Source: Acidimicrobiales bacterium | GTDB taxonomy: Bacteria; Actinomycetota; Acidimicrobiia; Acidimicrobiales; Aldehydirespiratoraceae | DNA length: 64,000 nt | Assembly (NCBI GenBank): GCA_033344915.1 | Contig: JAWPML010000001.1 | Span: 3,158,369-3,222,368, forward strand | Direction of reading: 5' to 3' | Shown here: one piece after another, positions 42,505-49,601 of the stretch | Position numbering within the stretch: position 1 is the first letter of the stretch | Layout: each line of letters begins with the position of its first letter | Translations under genes and position numbers: made by a program | The notes under the pieces: generated by a model | Told to the model about the DNA's origin: nothing | The model's database searches: none | What the model saw: the letters and a program-made list of their open reading frames with translations, nothing else

Positions 42505-43080
42505 GTGAAGAAGTTCCTGATCGTGATGACAGTCGTGATGGCCGTCGTGGCCGCCGCCTGCAGCGACGACGCCGACACGTCGGTCGGTTCCGACGAGCCG
42601 ACGGACGACGGCACCGTGGTCGACGGGCCGACGAGCGACGACGACGATGGCACGAGCGACGATGGCACCGTCGACCCGAGCGACGGCGAGCCGACGGACG
42701 GACCCGGCGACGACGTTCCGCTCGGTGCCGGTCCCTACCCGATCGCCGACCTGACGATCACCTACCAACTCGCCGAGGACGACGACCCGGTGGCCTACCA
42801 GCTCGCCTGTCTGGGCGACACCGCGACGGTCATGGGCGAGGGCGCGCCGACGACGGCCGACCGGATGTGCCTCGCCCTCCACGACGACGCCGTGCGCGAC
42901 CGGGTGGTGCACGGTCCACCGACCGACGTCGCGTGCACCGAGCAGTACGGCGGTCCGCAGATCGCCACGATCGTCGGCACGCTCGACGGTGAGGAGATCG
43001 ACACCAGCTTCGACCGGGCGAACGGATGCGGAATCGGCGACTGGGACCTCTTCGGCGACTTCCTGCCGTCCGCCGGCTGA
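42505..43080 (+). CDS. Lipoprotein with a subtilisin-inhibitor-like C-terminal domain
   Basis: The 191-residue product starts with a lipoprotein signal and lipobox AAAC (Cys19), then an acidic Asp/Thr/Gly linker (about 20-75), and a cysteine-bearing domain (about 80-185). That domain's pattern, CLG...MCLAL...CTEQYGGPQIATIVGTLDG...NGCGIGDWDL, resembles subtilisin inhibitor-like (SSI) domains (two disulfides, Tyr-Gly-Gly-Pro, Gly-x-x-x-Gly). It may anchor a protease inhibitor at the cell surface. The GTG start at 42505 follows GAGGAG. The SSI assignment is by motif only. Confidence 0.6.
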   Translation: MKKFLIVMTVVMAVVAAACSDDADTSVGSDEPTDDGTVVDGPTSDDDDGTSDDGTVDPSDGEPTDGPGDDVPLGAGPYPIADLTITYQLAEDDDPVAYQLACLGDTATVMGEGAPTTADRMCLALHDDAVRDRVVHGPPTDVACTEQYGGPQIATIVGTLDGEEIDTSFDRANGCGIGDWDLFGDFLPSAG

Positions 43081-43210
43081 GCGGCCGCGATGGGCCGAGC
43101 GATTCACTCCGGTGGATCGTTCGGCCCGTTCACGCGAAGACAACCGGCCCTGACGCCGAGAGTACGTCTACCGGGGTCCAGTGGGGACCAGGGACACGAC
43201 CGAGGAGACG

Positions 43211-43675
43211 ATGATGAGCAGCGCCGAGCAGATCCAGGAAGCACTCCGCAAGACGTTGGAGCCGGGTGAACGCGTCGAGGCGTTCCGGCCCGTCGTCGCC
43301 GGCAAGGTCGAGGATCGGGCCTACGAGACCACCCTCGCCCTGCTCGGGCCGTCGGTGTTCAGCCGAGCCGCCGCCGGCTCGATGACCGGGGACGGCGCGA
43401 TGCCGAACCGCACCAACCTCGTCGTCGTCACCGACCGGCGGGTGCTGTGGTGTCACAAGCCCCGCATCGGCAACGAGATCCACGTCGGCGGCTTCGACTC
43501 GCTGGGCGCGGTGCACTCGGTCGAGGTCGTGCCCGCCCGCATCGCCCTGGCGAAGCTGCGCTTCACCATGGCCGACTGGTCCGTCGCCCAGTTCGACCTG
43601 CCATCGGATCATCGGGCCGCCGACTTCGCCAACGACATCATGAAGCTCCTGCTCCGGGTGCCGGCCGCCGCCTGA
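43211..43675 (+). CDS. Hypothetical PH-like/YdaT-type protein
   Basis: About 154 residues, beginning MMSSAEQIQEALRKTLEPGE. The central part (VVVTDRRVLWCHKPRIG, then SVEVVPARIALAKLRFTM) resembles bacterial PH-like domains that start with a membrane-associated or coiled segment. No function assigned. GAGGAG precedes the tandem ATGs. It ends ahead of a strong terminator (43711-43736). Confidence 0.6.
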   Translation: MMSSAEQIQEALRKTLEPGERVEAFRPVVAGKVEDRAYETTLALLGPSVFSRAAAGSMTGDGAMPNRTNLVVVTDRRVLWCHKPRIGNEIHVGGFDSLGAVHSVEVVPARIALAKLRFTMADWSVAQFDLPSDHRAADFANDIMKLLLRVPAAA

Positions 43676-43710
43676 GGGATACCCCACACCATCACCCCAT
43701 CCCTCGTGAA

Positions 43711-43745
43711 GAGGCCCACCCTCCGGGGTGGGCCTCCTCGGTTTT
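43711..43745 (+). terminator. Rho-independent-like terminator
   Basis: An 11-bp GC stem (43711-43721 with 43726-43736), a four-base TCCG loop, then a T-rich run ending TTTT. It follows the PH-like gene by 35 bases and precedes the thiolase promoter, so it should isolate the two genes. Confidence 0.8.
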
Positions 43746-43793
43746 CGGAGGCGAGCGGTACCATCGAGCCCACCCCGACAGCCAGGAGTCCCC

Positions 43794-44975
43794 GTGTCCG
43801 ACACCGTCATCCTCACCGGCGCTCGCACCCCGATCGGCCGGTTCAACGGCGGCCTCGCCGGATTCAGCGGAACGGCCCTCGGCGGGCTCGCGATCGCCGA
43901 GGCACTGGCCCGTGCCGGCATCACCGGCGAACAGGTGGACTACGCCTACATGGGCCAGGTCGTGATGGCCGGCGCCGGCCAGGTCCCCGCCCGCCAGGCG
44001 GCGTTCGCCGGAGGGATCCCGATGACGGTGCCGTCGACCGGGCTCAACAAGGCCTGCCCATCGGGCCTCAACGCCATCCAGCAGGCCCATCGCCTCATCG
44101 CGCTCGGCGAAGCCGAGATCGTGGTGGCCGGCGGGATGGAATCGATGACCCAGGCGCCGTACCTGCTCCTCGATGGTCGCACGGGCTACGGCTACGGCAA
44201 CGCGACGCTGCCCGACGCGCTCACCCACGACGGACTCTGGTGCTCGTTCGAGTCCGAGCTGATGGGCGCGGGCACCGAGCGCCACGCCGCCGCGGCCGAC
44301 ATCAGCCGCGAGGAGATGGACCGGATCTCGGCGCTGTCCCACGACCGTGCGGCGCGGGCCCAGAAGGACGGCCTGTTCGAGGACGAGATCGTCCCGGTCG
44401 AGATCCCGCAGCGCAAGGGTGATCCGATCGTCCTCGCCGAGGACGAGGGCATCCGCGTCGGCACCACCGTCGAATCGCTCGGCGGGCTGCGTGGCGCGTT
44501 CGCGGACGGTGGCAACGTCACCGCCGGCAACGCCTCCCAACTCTCGGACGGCGGCGCCGCCGTCGTCGTGACCACGAAGGCCATGGCCGAGAAGCTCGGC
44601 GTGGAGCCTCTCGCCGAGATCGTCGACTACGCCGAGGTCGCCGGACCCGACACCTCGCTGCTCACCCAGCCGAGTCGATCGACGCGCAAGGCGCTCGACC
44701 GGGCCGGGATGCAGCTCAGCGACGTCGACCTGTTCGAGTTCAACGAGGCGTTCGCCGCCGTGTCGATCGCGTCCATGGCCGAACTCGGCCTCCCCGAGGA
44801 TGTGGTCAACGTGAACGGCGGCGCGATCGCCCTCGGCCATCCGATCGGCATGAGCGGCACCCGCCTCGCCATCACGCTGGCCTACGAACTCCAGCGCCGG
44901 GGCGGCGGCATCGGGGCGGCCGCCCTGTGCGGCGGGGGCGGCCAGGGCGACGCCATGCTCCTCAAGGTCACGTGA
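43794..44975 (+). CDS. Acetyl-CoA acetyltransferase (thiolase)
   Basis: The 393-residue protein has the thiolase residues: Cys88 in NKACPSGLNA, His349 in GGAIALGHPIGMSG, and Cys379 in ALCGGGGQGDA. It condenses or cleaves acetyl-CoA units (beta-oxidation or acetoacetyl-CoA synthesis). The GTG start at 43794 follows AGGAG with good spacing; the longer frame crosses the terminator. It precedes the EthD-like gene by 10 bases. Confidence 0.94.
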   Translation: MSDTVILTGARTPIGRFNGGLAGFSGTALGGLAIAEALARAGITGEQVDYAYMGQVVMAGAGQVPARQAAFAGGIPMTVPSTGLNKACPSGLNAIQQAHRLIALGEAEIVVAGGMESMTQAPYLLLDGRTGYGYGNATLPDALTHDGLWCSFESELMGAGTERHAAAADISREEMDRISALSHDRAARAQKDGLFEDEIVPVEIPQRKGDPIVLAEDEGIRVGTTVESLGGLRGAFADGGNVTAGNASQLSDGGAAVVVTTKAMAEKLGVEPLAEIVDYAEVAGPDTSLLTQPSRSTRKALDRAGMQLSDVDLFEFNEAFAAVSIASMAELGLPEDVVNVNGGAIALGHPIGMSGTRLAITLAYELQRRGGGIGAAALCGGGGQGDAMLLKVT

Positions 44976-44985
44976 GCCCCGGTCG

Positions 44986-45588
44986 GTGCACAGACTCCAT
45001 GCGCTCGACGCCCTGACCATCGTCGCCACCAAGCCCGTCGGTGTTGCGCCGGCCGACTGGGAGTCGGCCACGGCAACCGCGCTCGACGCCGTCGACGCCG
45101 GCATCTTCCGCGTCGACCCACCAGCGCCGGTCGGGCGGCCCGGCGCGGGTCACAGTCATGTGATGCTCGGCGCGGAGCCCCCGCCGCGCGCCGCCGGTTT
45201 CGAGACGGCCCAGGCGGACGTGCGCACCGACCGCTGGCTCCGCCACGGTGCCACGCTCACGCCGGACCCCGAGTCCGACGTCACCGCGCTGATCGTCGCC
45301 GAGGTCCTCACGACCGATGCGTCGCGCCTCGCCGAGTGGGACGAGTGGTACGACCGCGTCCACCTCCCCGACATGATGTCGTGCGGCGCGTTCGTCGGCG
45401 GCACGCGCTGGCGCCGAGCAGACCCGCGCCCCGGTACCGCCAACCATCTGACCGTCTACGAGATCGCAGGGATGGACGTGAGTGAGGCGGTCGAGGCCTC
45501 CGCGGCGATCATGCCTGGTCTCATCGATGCCGGCCGCAAACACGAGTGCCACGCCGGTGGGCTCACCCTGGCCCTCACCCGCGTGTGA
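44986..45588 (+). CDS. Dimeric alpha-beta barrel (EthD-like) protein
   Basis: A 200-residue protein. The C-terminal half (about 105-200) contains LAEWDEWYDRVHLPDMMSCG, then FVGGTRWRRAD, which resembles EthD or related ferredoxin-like monooxygenase/stress proteins. The N-terminal half is not recognised. The GTG start follows directly after the thiolase (10 bases). The stop overlaps the DUF3152 start (GTGA), which ties these unrelated genes in one unit. Confidence 0.6.
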   Translation: MHRLHALDALTIVATKPVGVAPADWESATATALDAVDAGIFRVDPPAPVGRPGAGHSHVMLGAEPPPRAAGFETAQADVRTDRWLRHGATLTPDPESDVTALIVAEVLTTDASRLAEWDEWYDRVHLPDMMSCGAFVGGTRWRRADPRPGTANHLTVYEIAGMDVSEAVEASAAIMPGLIDAGRKHECHAGGLTLALTRV

Positions 45589-46277
45589 GGCACCTGCTGA
45601 TCGCCGTGGTCCTCGTCGCCGCGGCATGCACCGGGGCCGACGAAGCCGCCACCGAAACGACGACGACCACATCCCCGTCGACGACGAGCACCACGACGAC
45701 TCCCACGACGACGACGCCGAGCCCGACCGTCACGACGACGAGCACGAGCAGCACGACGACCAGCACGACGACCACGACGCTCGCGCCACCGGCGCTGCTC
45801 CACGAGGGCACCCCGATGCTGCGCTTCGCCGTCGAGGTCGGTGACGGCGTCACCGACCTGACCCGCGACGATCTGGCGCGCTTCGTCGTCGACACCCTCG
45901 GCGACGGGCGCAGTTGGATCGGCCGCGGCGCCGGGTTCGAGCTGGTGGACGACGACGGCGAGTTCACGATCATCGTCGCCCTCCCGGCCGACGTCGATCG
46001 GATGTGCGCGCCGCTCGAGACGAACGGGCGGTTCTCCTGTGCCCGCAACGGCTGGATCGCCATCAACTCGCTGCGCTGGTTCGGCGCGACGGACGAGTGG
46101 CCCGGCGATCTCGAGACGTACCGGCGCTATCTCGTCAACCACGAGGTCGGGCACTACATCGTCGGTGCCGGTCACGACTCCTGTCCGGGTGCGGGCGAGC
46201 CCGCGCCGATCATGATGCAGCAGACGAAGGGACTCGACGGCTGCGAACCCAACGGCTGGGTGCTCACCGACGGCTGA
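45585..46277 (+). CDS. DUF3152 lipoprotein, putative zinc metallopeptidase
   Basis: The 230-residue product has a lipobox VAAAC (Cys15), a long Thr/Ser linker (about 22-66), and the DUF3152 core: MCAPLETNGRFSCARNGWIAIN, HEVGHYIVGAGHDSC (HEVGH 186-190, third His 197) and IMMQQTKGLDGCEPNGWV. The HExxH suggests zinc protease activity at the cell surface. Compared with the usual spacing, one residue is inserted between the second and third histidines, which could alter metal geometry. GTG overlaps the preceding stop. Confidence 0.83.
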   Translation: MRHLLIAVVLVAAACTGADEAATETTTTTSPSTTSTTTTPTTTTPSPTVTTTSTSSTTTSTTTTTLAPPALLHEGTPMLRFAVEVGDGVTDLTRDDLARFVVDTLGDGRSWIGRGAGFELVDDDGEFTIIVALPADVDRMCAPLETNGRFSCARNGWIAINSLRWFGATDEWPGDLETYRRYLVNHEVGHYIVGAGHDSCPGAGEPAPIMMQQTKGLDGCEPNGWVLTDG

Positions 46278-46335
46278 CGGTTCACGCTCCGTCCGTCCCG
46301 CCCGAGTAGCCGTTTGCCGTCGCCCGTGGCACGCT

Positions 46336-46345
46336 AACGATCGTT
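46336..46345. promoter_or_regulatory. Operator-like palindrome upstream of SDR gene
   Basis: AACGATCGTT is a perfect 10-bp palindrome 58 bases before the SDR start at 46403. It is flanked by TAACGA, a possible -10 core, so a repressor here could control the SDR gene. No regulator is adjacent; this is a weak call. Confidence 0.35.
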
Positions 46346-46402
46346 CACTTGTCACGTTCCGGCGAGCGCCGGACAGCGATCACGCCCCAGGAGGGGTTCC
46401 AC

Positions 46403-47338
46403 ATGAGCAAGCTTCTCGAGGGCAAGGTCGCCCTGATCACCGGCGCCGGCCGCGGCATCGGCCGCGAACACGCCCTGATGATGGCCGAGCACGGTGCGTC
46501 CATCGTCGTCAACGACCTCGGCGGCGACATCCACGGCGAGGGGGGCGACGCCACGCCGGCCCAGGAAGTCGTGGCGGAGATCGAGGCGATGGGCGGCAAG
46601 GCCGTCGTCAACGGGGGCAACGTCGCCAAGTTCGACGAGGCCAAGGCCATGATCGACCAGGCCGTCGACTCCTTCGGCGACATCAACATCGTCGTGAACA
46701 ACGCCGGCATCCTGCGTGACCGCATGCTCTTCTCGATGACCGAAGAGGACTGGGACGCCATCATGGCCGTCCACCTCAAGGGCACCTTCGGCCCCGCCCA
46801 CCACGCGTCGGTGCACTGGCGGGCCAAGGCCAAGGCCGGCGAAGACGTCTACGGCCGCATCATCAACACCGCATCGCCGTCCGGCATCTACGGCAACGTC
46901 GGCCAGACCAACTATGGCGCGGCCAAGGCCGGCATCGCCGCCTTCTCGATCATCGCGGCGCAGGAACTCGTCAAGTACGGCGTCACCGTGAACTGTCTCG
47001 CGCCGACCGCCGTGTCGCGTCTCACCATCCCGCTCATGGGCGGCGAGGAGAACCTGTCCGACGAGGTCATGGAGGCCATGTCGCCCCGCTGGATCTCGGT
47101 GGTCACCACCTGGCTCGCCTCGCCCGAGGCGGCCAACGTCACCGGTCGCGTCTTCGACGTGCGGGGTCCGAAGCTCGGCATCGCCGAGGGCTGGCACCTC
47201 GGCCCGGTCGAGACCCAGACCGACGACCCCCAGGACATGGGGCCGGTCATGGAGAAGCTGATGAAGGCCGCTCGCCTCAACGCCAACATGAACGGCACCG
47301 ACCACGAGGGTCCGGGCTTCCCCGGTCAGGGAATCTGA
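46403..47338 (+). CDS. SDR oxidoreductase (FabG/hydroxyacyl-CoA dehydrogenase type)
   Basis: The 311-residue protein has the SDR cofactor motif LITGAGRGIGREHALMMAEHG and the active-site NNAGILRDRML, NTASPSG and YGAAKAG. The sequence around DLGGDIHGEGGDATPAQEVV is typical of the (3R)-hydroxyacyl-CoA dehydrogenase domain of peroxisomal multifunctional enzyme-like proteins. It probably acts on acyl-CoA intermediates. GGAGGGG precedes the ATG. A palindrome AACGATCGTT lies upstream. It converges on msrA with 4 bases between stops. Confidence 0.9.
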   Translation: MSKLLEGKVALITGAGRGIGREHALMMAEHGASIVVNDLGGDIHGEGGDATPAQEVVAEIEAMGGKAVVNGGNVAKFDEAKAMIDQAVDSFGDINIVVNNAGILRDRMLFSMTEEDWDAIMAVHLKGTFGPAHHASVHWRAKAKAGEDVYGRIINTASPSGIYGNVGQTNYGAAKAGIAAFSIIAAQELVKYGVTVNCLAPTAVSRLTIPLMGGEENLSDEVMEAMSPRWISVVTTWLASPEAANVTGRVFDVRGPKLGIAEGWHLGPVETQTDDPQDMGPVMEKLMKAARLNANMNGTDHEGPGFPGQGI

Positions 47339-47342
47339 GGGC

Positions 47343-47990
47343 TCAGCCTGCGGGCTCGAGGTCGTAGCGGACCTGGCAGACGCCGTGGTTGCAGTAGCCG
47401 CCGGGGTTCCGGTGGAGATACTGCTGGTGGTACTCCTCGGCGAAGTAGAAGGTCGGCGCATCCACGACGGTGGTCTCGATCTCACCGAATCCCGCGTCCT
47501 TCAACGCCCCCTGGTACCTGGCCTTGCTCGCCTCGGCCGCGGCTCGCTGCTCCTCGTCGAAGACGTAGATCTCGCTGCGGTACTGGGTGCCGATGTCGTT
47601 GCCCTGGCGCATGAACTGGGTCGGATCGTGGACCTCCCAGAACACCTTGAGCAGTTCGTCATAGCTCACGACCTCGGGGTCGTAGACGACGAGCACGACC
47701 TCGTTGTGACCCGTGCGCCCGGAGCACACCTCCTCGTAGAGCGGGTTGGGCGTGTGCCCACCGGCATAACCGACGGCGGTGGTGTACACGCCGTCGAGCT
47801 GCCAGTAGAAGCGCTCGGCGCCCCAGAAGCAGCCGAGGCCGAACACGGCGGTCTTCATCCCGTCGGGGTAGGGGCCGGCGAGCGGCGTGCCGAGCACGAG
47901 ATGGGCGTCCGGGACGGGCAACGGATCGGGACGACCCGGCAGGGCATCCTCGGGAGCGGGCATCTGCTGCTTGTCACGTCCGAACAACAT
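47343..47990 (-). CDS. msrA: Peptide methionine-S-sulfoxide reductase
   Basis: The 215-residue protein has the MsrA active site GLGCFWG (Cys54), then [51 protein letters not shown] and the C-terminal [13 protein letters not shown] with two recycling cysteines. It repairs oxidised methionine. The start ATG 47990 follows GAGGAG; about 45 residues precede the family core. It is divergent from the LAXTG gene, and an inverted repeat lies between them. Confidence 0.95.
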   Translation of the reverse strand: MLFGRDKQQMPAPEDALPGRPDPLPVPDAHLVLGTPLAGPYPDGMKTAVFGLGCFWGAERFYWQLDGVYTTAVGYAGGHTPNPLYEEVCSGRTGHNEVVLVVYDPEVVSYDELLKVFWEVHDPTQFMRQGNDIGTQYRSEIYVFDEEQRAAAEASKARYQGALKDAGFGEIETTVVDAPTFYFAEEYHQQYLHRNPGGYCNHGVCQVRYDLEPAG

Positions 47991-48027
47991 GGGGACTCCT
48001 CGTGCGACGCGAAGGTCGCGATCAACT

Positions 48028-48085
48028 GGTCGGGAACGACCTTACGCTGACTCAACGCCGACCACAGCCCGTTCGTTCCCGACCA
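48028..48085. repeat. Inverted repeat between msrA and the LAXTG gene
   Basis: GGTCGGGAACGAC at 48028-48040 is repeated inverted at 48072-48085 (12 of 13 bases), 31 bases apart. A direct repeat CCGACCACAG also occurs twice in this span. Both lie between divergent promoters, so a dimeric regulator may bind and loop. Nothing identifies it. Confidence 0.5.
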
Positions 48086-48093
48086 CAGACCGT

Positions 48094-48106
48094 GACAACT
48101 GGTCAT
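48094..48106. promoter_or_regulatory. TGACAACTSGTCA motif, copy 1
   Basis: TGACAACTGGTCA lies 82 bases before the LAXTG gene start, near a TACTGT -10 box. The same motif (C for G at position 9) occurs at 52208-52220 upstream of the amidohydrolase. The inverted TGAC/GTCA ends suggest an operator. Two sites in 64 kb is weak evidence. Confidence 0.3.
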
Positions 48107-48187
48107 CTGTTCGCTACTGTGCGTGGTATCCCGCGAGGCGAGTGGGACCATGTTCCGCACATGCGGACCTGCGTTGGAGGACTGAAA

Positions 48188-48742
48188 ATGCGGCGTTTCC
48201 TTGCGACCGTGACGATTGCGGCGATCGGTGTCGGCGCTGTGGGTGCCGGGATGGCGCTGGCGGCGGATCTCGACATCGTGCCGGCCGAACCCGAGATCGG
48301 CCTGGCCGAGCTCACGATCACCGTGACCGACTTCGCGCCCGACACGGCGATCTACGCGGTTCCCTGTCAGACACCGGCCGAGGGCGAGGAGCTCGATCTG
48401 GGCGCGTCGGGTTGCGACATCGCCGAGGTCGAGGTCGCGGTCACCGATGGCGACGGCAACGCCACCATCGTGGTCGCCTGGGAGATCCCCGAGGACGGGA
48501 TCACGGTCTATGTCGGTGACGAAGCTCGCGAGCACGAGGTCATGCAGGTGGTGACCCCGAAGATGGACGACAGCGAGACGACCGAACCCGAGGTCGAGGT
48601 CCTGGGGACCACGGTCGTCGAAGAGGACCTCGCCGACACCGGCCCCCGTGAGGTGATGCTGGCCACGATGCTCGGCACGCTGCTCATCGGCGTCGGCATG
48701 GGGTTCCGCCGCGCCGAACGCTGGCAGACCGTCCGCGCCTGA
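48188..48742 (+). CDS. Surface protein with LAXTG sortase-type anchor
   Basis: The 184-residue protein has an N-terminal signal peptide (about 1-26, cleavage near ALAADLD), an acidic extracytoplasmic region rich in beta strands (IDITVTDFAP-like), and a C-terminal LADTG motif (148-152) followed by a hydrophobic segment (about 158-174) and a basic tail. LAXTG is the sorting signal of class E sortases in actinobacteria. It may be covalently attached to the cell wall. GGAGG precedes the ATG at 48188. The sortase itself is not in this window. Confidence 0.75.
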   Translation: MRRFLATVTIAAIGVGAVGAGMALAADLDIVPAEPEIGLAELTITVTDFAPDTAIYAVPCQTPAEGEELDLGASGCDIAEVEVAVTDGDGNATIVVAWEIPEDGITVYVGDEAREHEVMQVVTPKMDDSETTEPEVEVLGTTVVEEDLADTGPREVMLATMLGTLLIGVGMGFRRAERWQTVRA

Positions 48743-48799
48743 TCGACACCGCCTGACCGACTTCACCGGCGTGGCCCGACGCCGCTAGCTTGCGTCGCC

Positions 48800-49585
48800 G
48801 TGACGGACATCCCGACCGGCCCCCGTTCCCTGCCCTCGCAGATGGGCGCACACATGCGACTCGTCGACGGCGAGCCCGAGTGCTGGCTCGAGGTCACCCC
48901 GGAGCGCAGCCATCGCGGCATCGCGCTCGGTGCCTGTCTCGTGATGCTCGCCGACGTCGGTGCGGGCTACGCGGCCGAGCTCGCGTCCGAGGACGACTGG
49001 AGCTTCACCGTCGACATCGGCGTCCGACGCTCGCCCGGGACGTCGGCCGAGTTCCGGGGCCGTCCGGTCGTGCAGCGCGCCGGTCGGACCGTCTCGATCG
49101 ACCTGCCGCTGGTGGACGACACGGGCGGGGCCACGGCGACCGCCGTCTCGACGTTCATCCGCCTCCCCCGTCGGCCCCAGGATCCGCCCCGGCCCGACTT
49201 CCCGATCGACTCGATGTCGTGGGCGGCCGCGCCCGAGGCGCCCCTCGCCGAGCTGTTGGGCGCCGAGGAGACGTCGCGGGGGCTGACGGTCGAGCTGGGT
49301 CCGCAGCTGCTCAACCCGGCCGGCATCCTCCAGGGTGGCGTGTCCGCCCTGCTCGCCGAACTCGCCGCCCTGCGCATCCTGGAGGCCGAGGCAGGCCCGC
49401 TCGTCACGACGGGCTTCGACGTCCGCTACGTGACCATGGGCCGCGTCGGCCCCTTCGACGCCGTCGTCGATCCCGTCGGCCCCCACGCCGCCGCCGTGAA
49501 GGTCCTCGACCGCGGCGCCGACGACGCCGTGGTCACCCACAACCTCCTCTCCTTCACCGCTTCACCCGGTTCACCTGGGGTCTGA
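48800..49585 (+). CDS. Hotdog-fold acyl-CoA thioesterase, C-terminus extended by a repeat
   Basis: The 261-residue protein contains two hotdog units: an N-terminal one with SHRGIALGACLVMLADVGAGYA and a C-terminal one with NPAGILQGGVSALLAELAALR, both PaaI-like helix regions. Thioesterases of this group hydrolyse acyl-CoA. TAGCTT lies 8 bases before the GTG. The last residues SPGV and the stop come from a dispersed GGGGTCTGACCCC repeat, so the true C-terminus was likely altered by that insertion. Confidence 0.8.
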   Translation: MTDIPTGPRSLPSQMGAHMRLVDGEPECWLEVTPERSHRGIALGACLVMLADVGAGYAAELASEDDWSFTVDIGVRRSPGTSAEFRGRPVVQRAGRTVSIDLPLVDDTGGATATAVSTFIRLPRRPQDPPRPDFPIDSMSWAAAPEAPLAELLGAEETSRGLTVELGPQLLNPAGILQGGVSALLAELAALRILEAEAGPLVTTGFDVRYVTMGRVGPFDAVVDPVGPHAAAVKVLDRGADDAVVTHNLLSFTASPGSPGV

Positions 49586-49597
49586 CCCCCGCTTCAC
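49570..49597. repeat. GGGGTCTGACCCC dispersed repeat, copy 1
   Basis: The 28-base unit TTCACCTGGGGTCTGACCCC plus CGCTTCAC contains a 13-base palindrome (49577-49589) and flanking TTCAC direct repeats. An identical copy is at 54000-54027. It supplies the PGV-stop end of the thioesterase gene; TTCAC repeats extend further upstream here (49551-49570). Confidence 0.9.
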
Positions 49598-49601
49598 GCT
49601 G

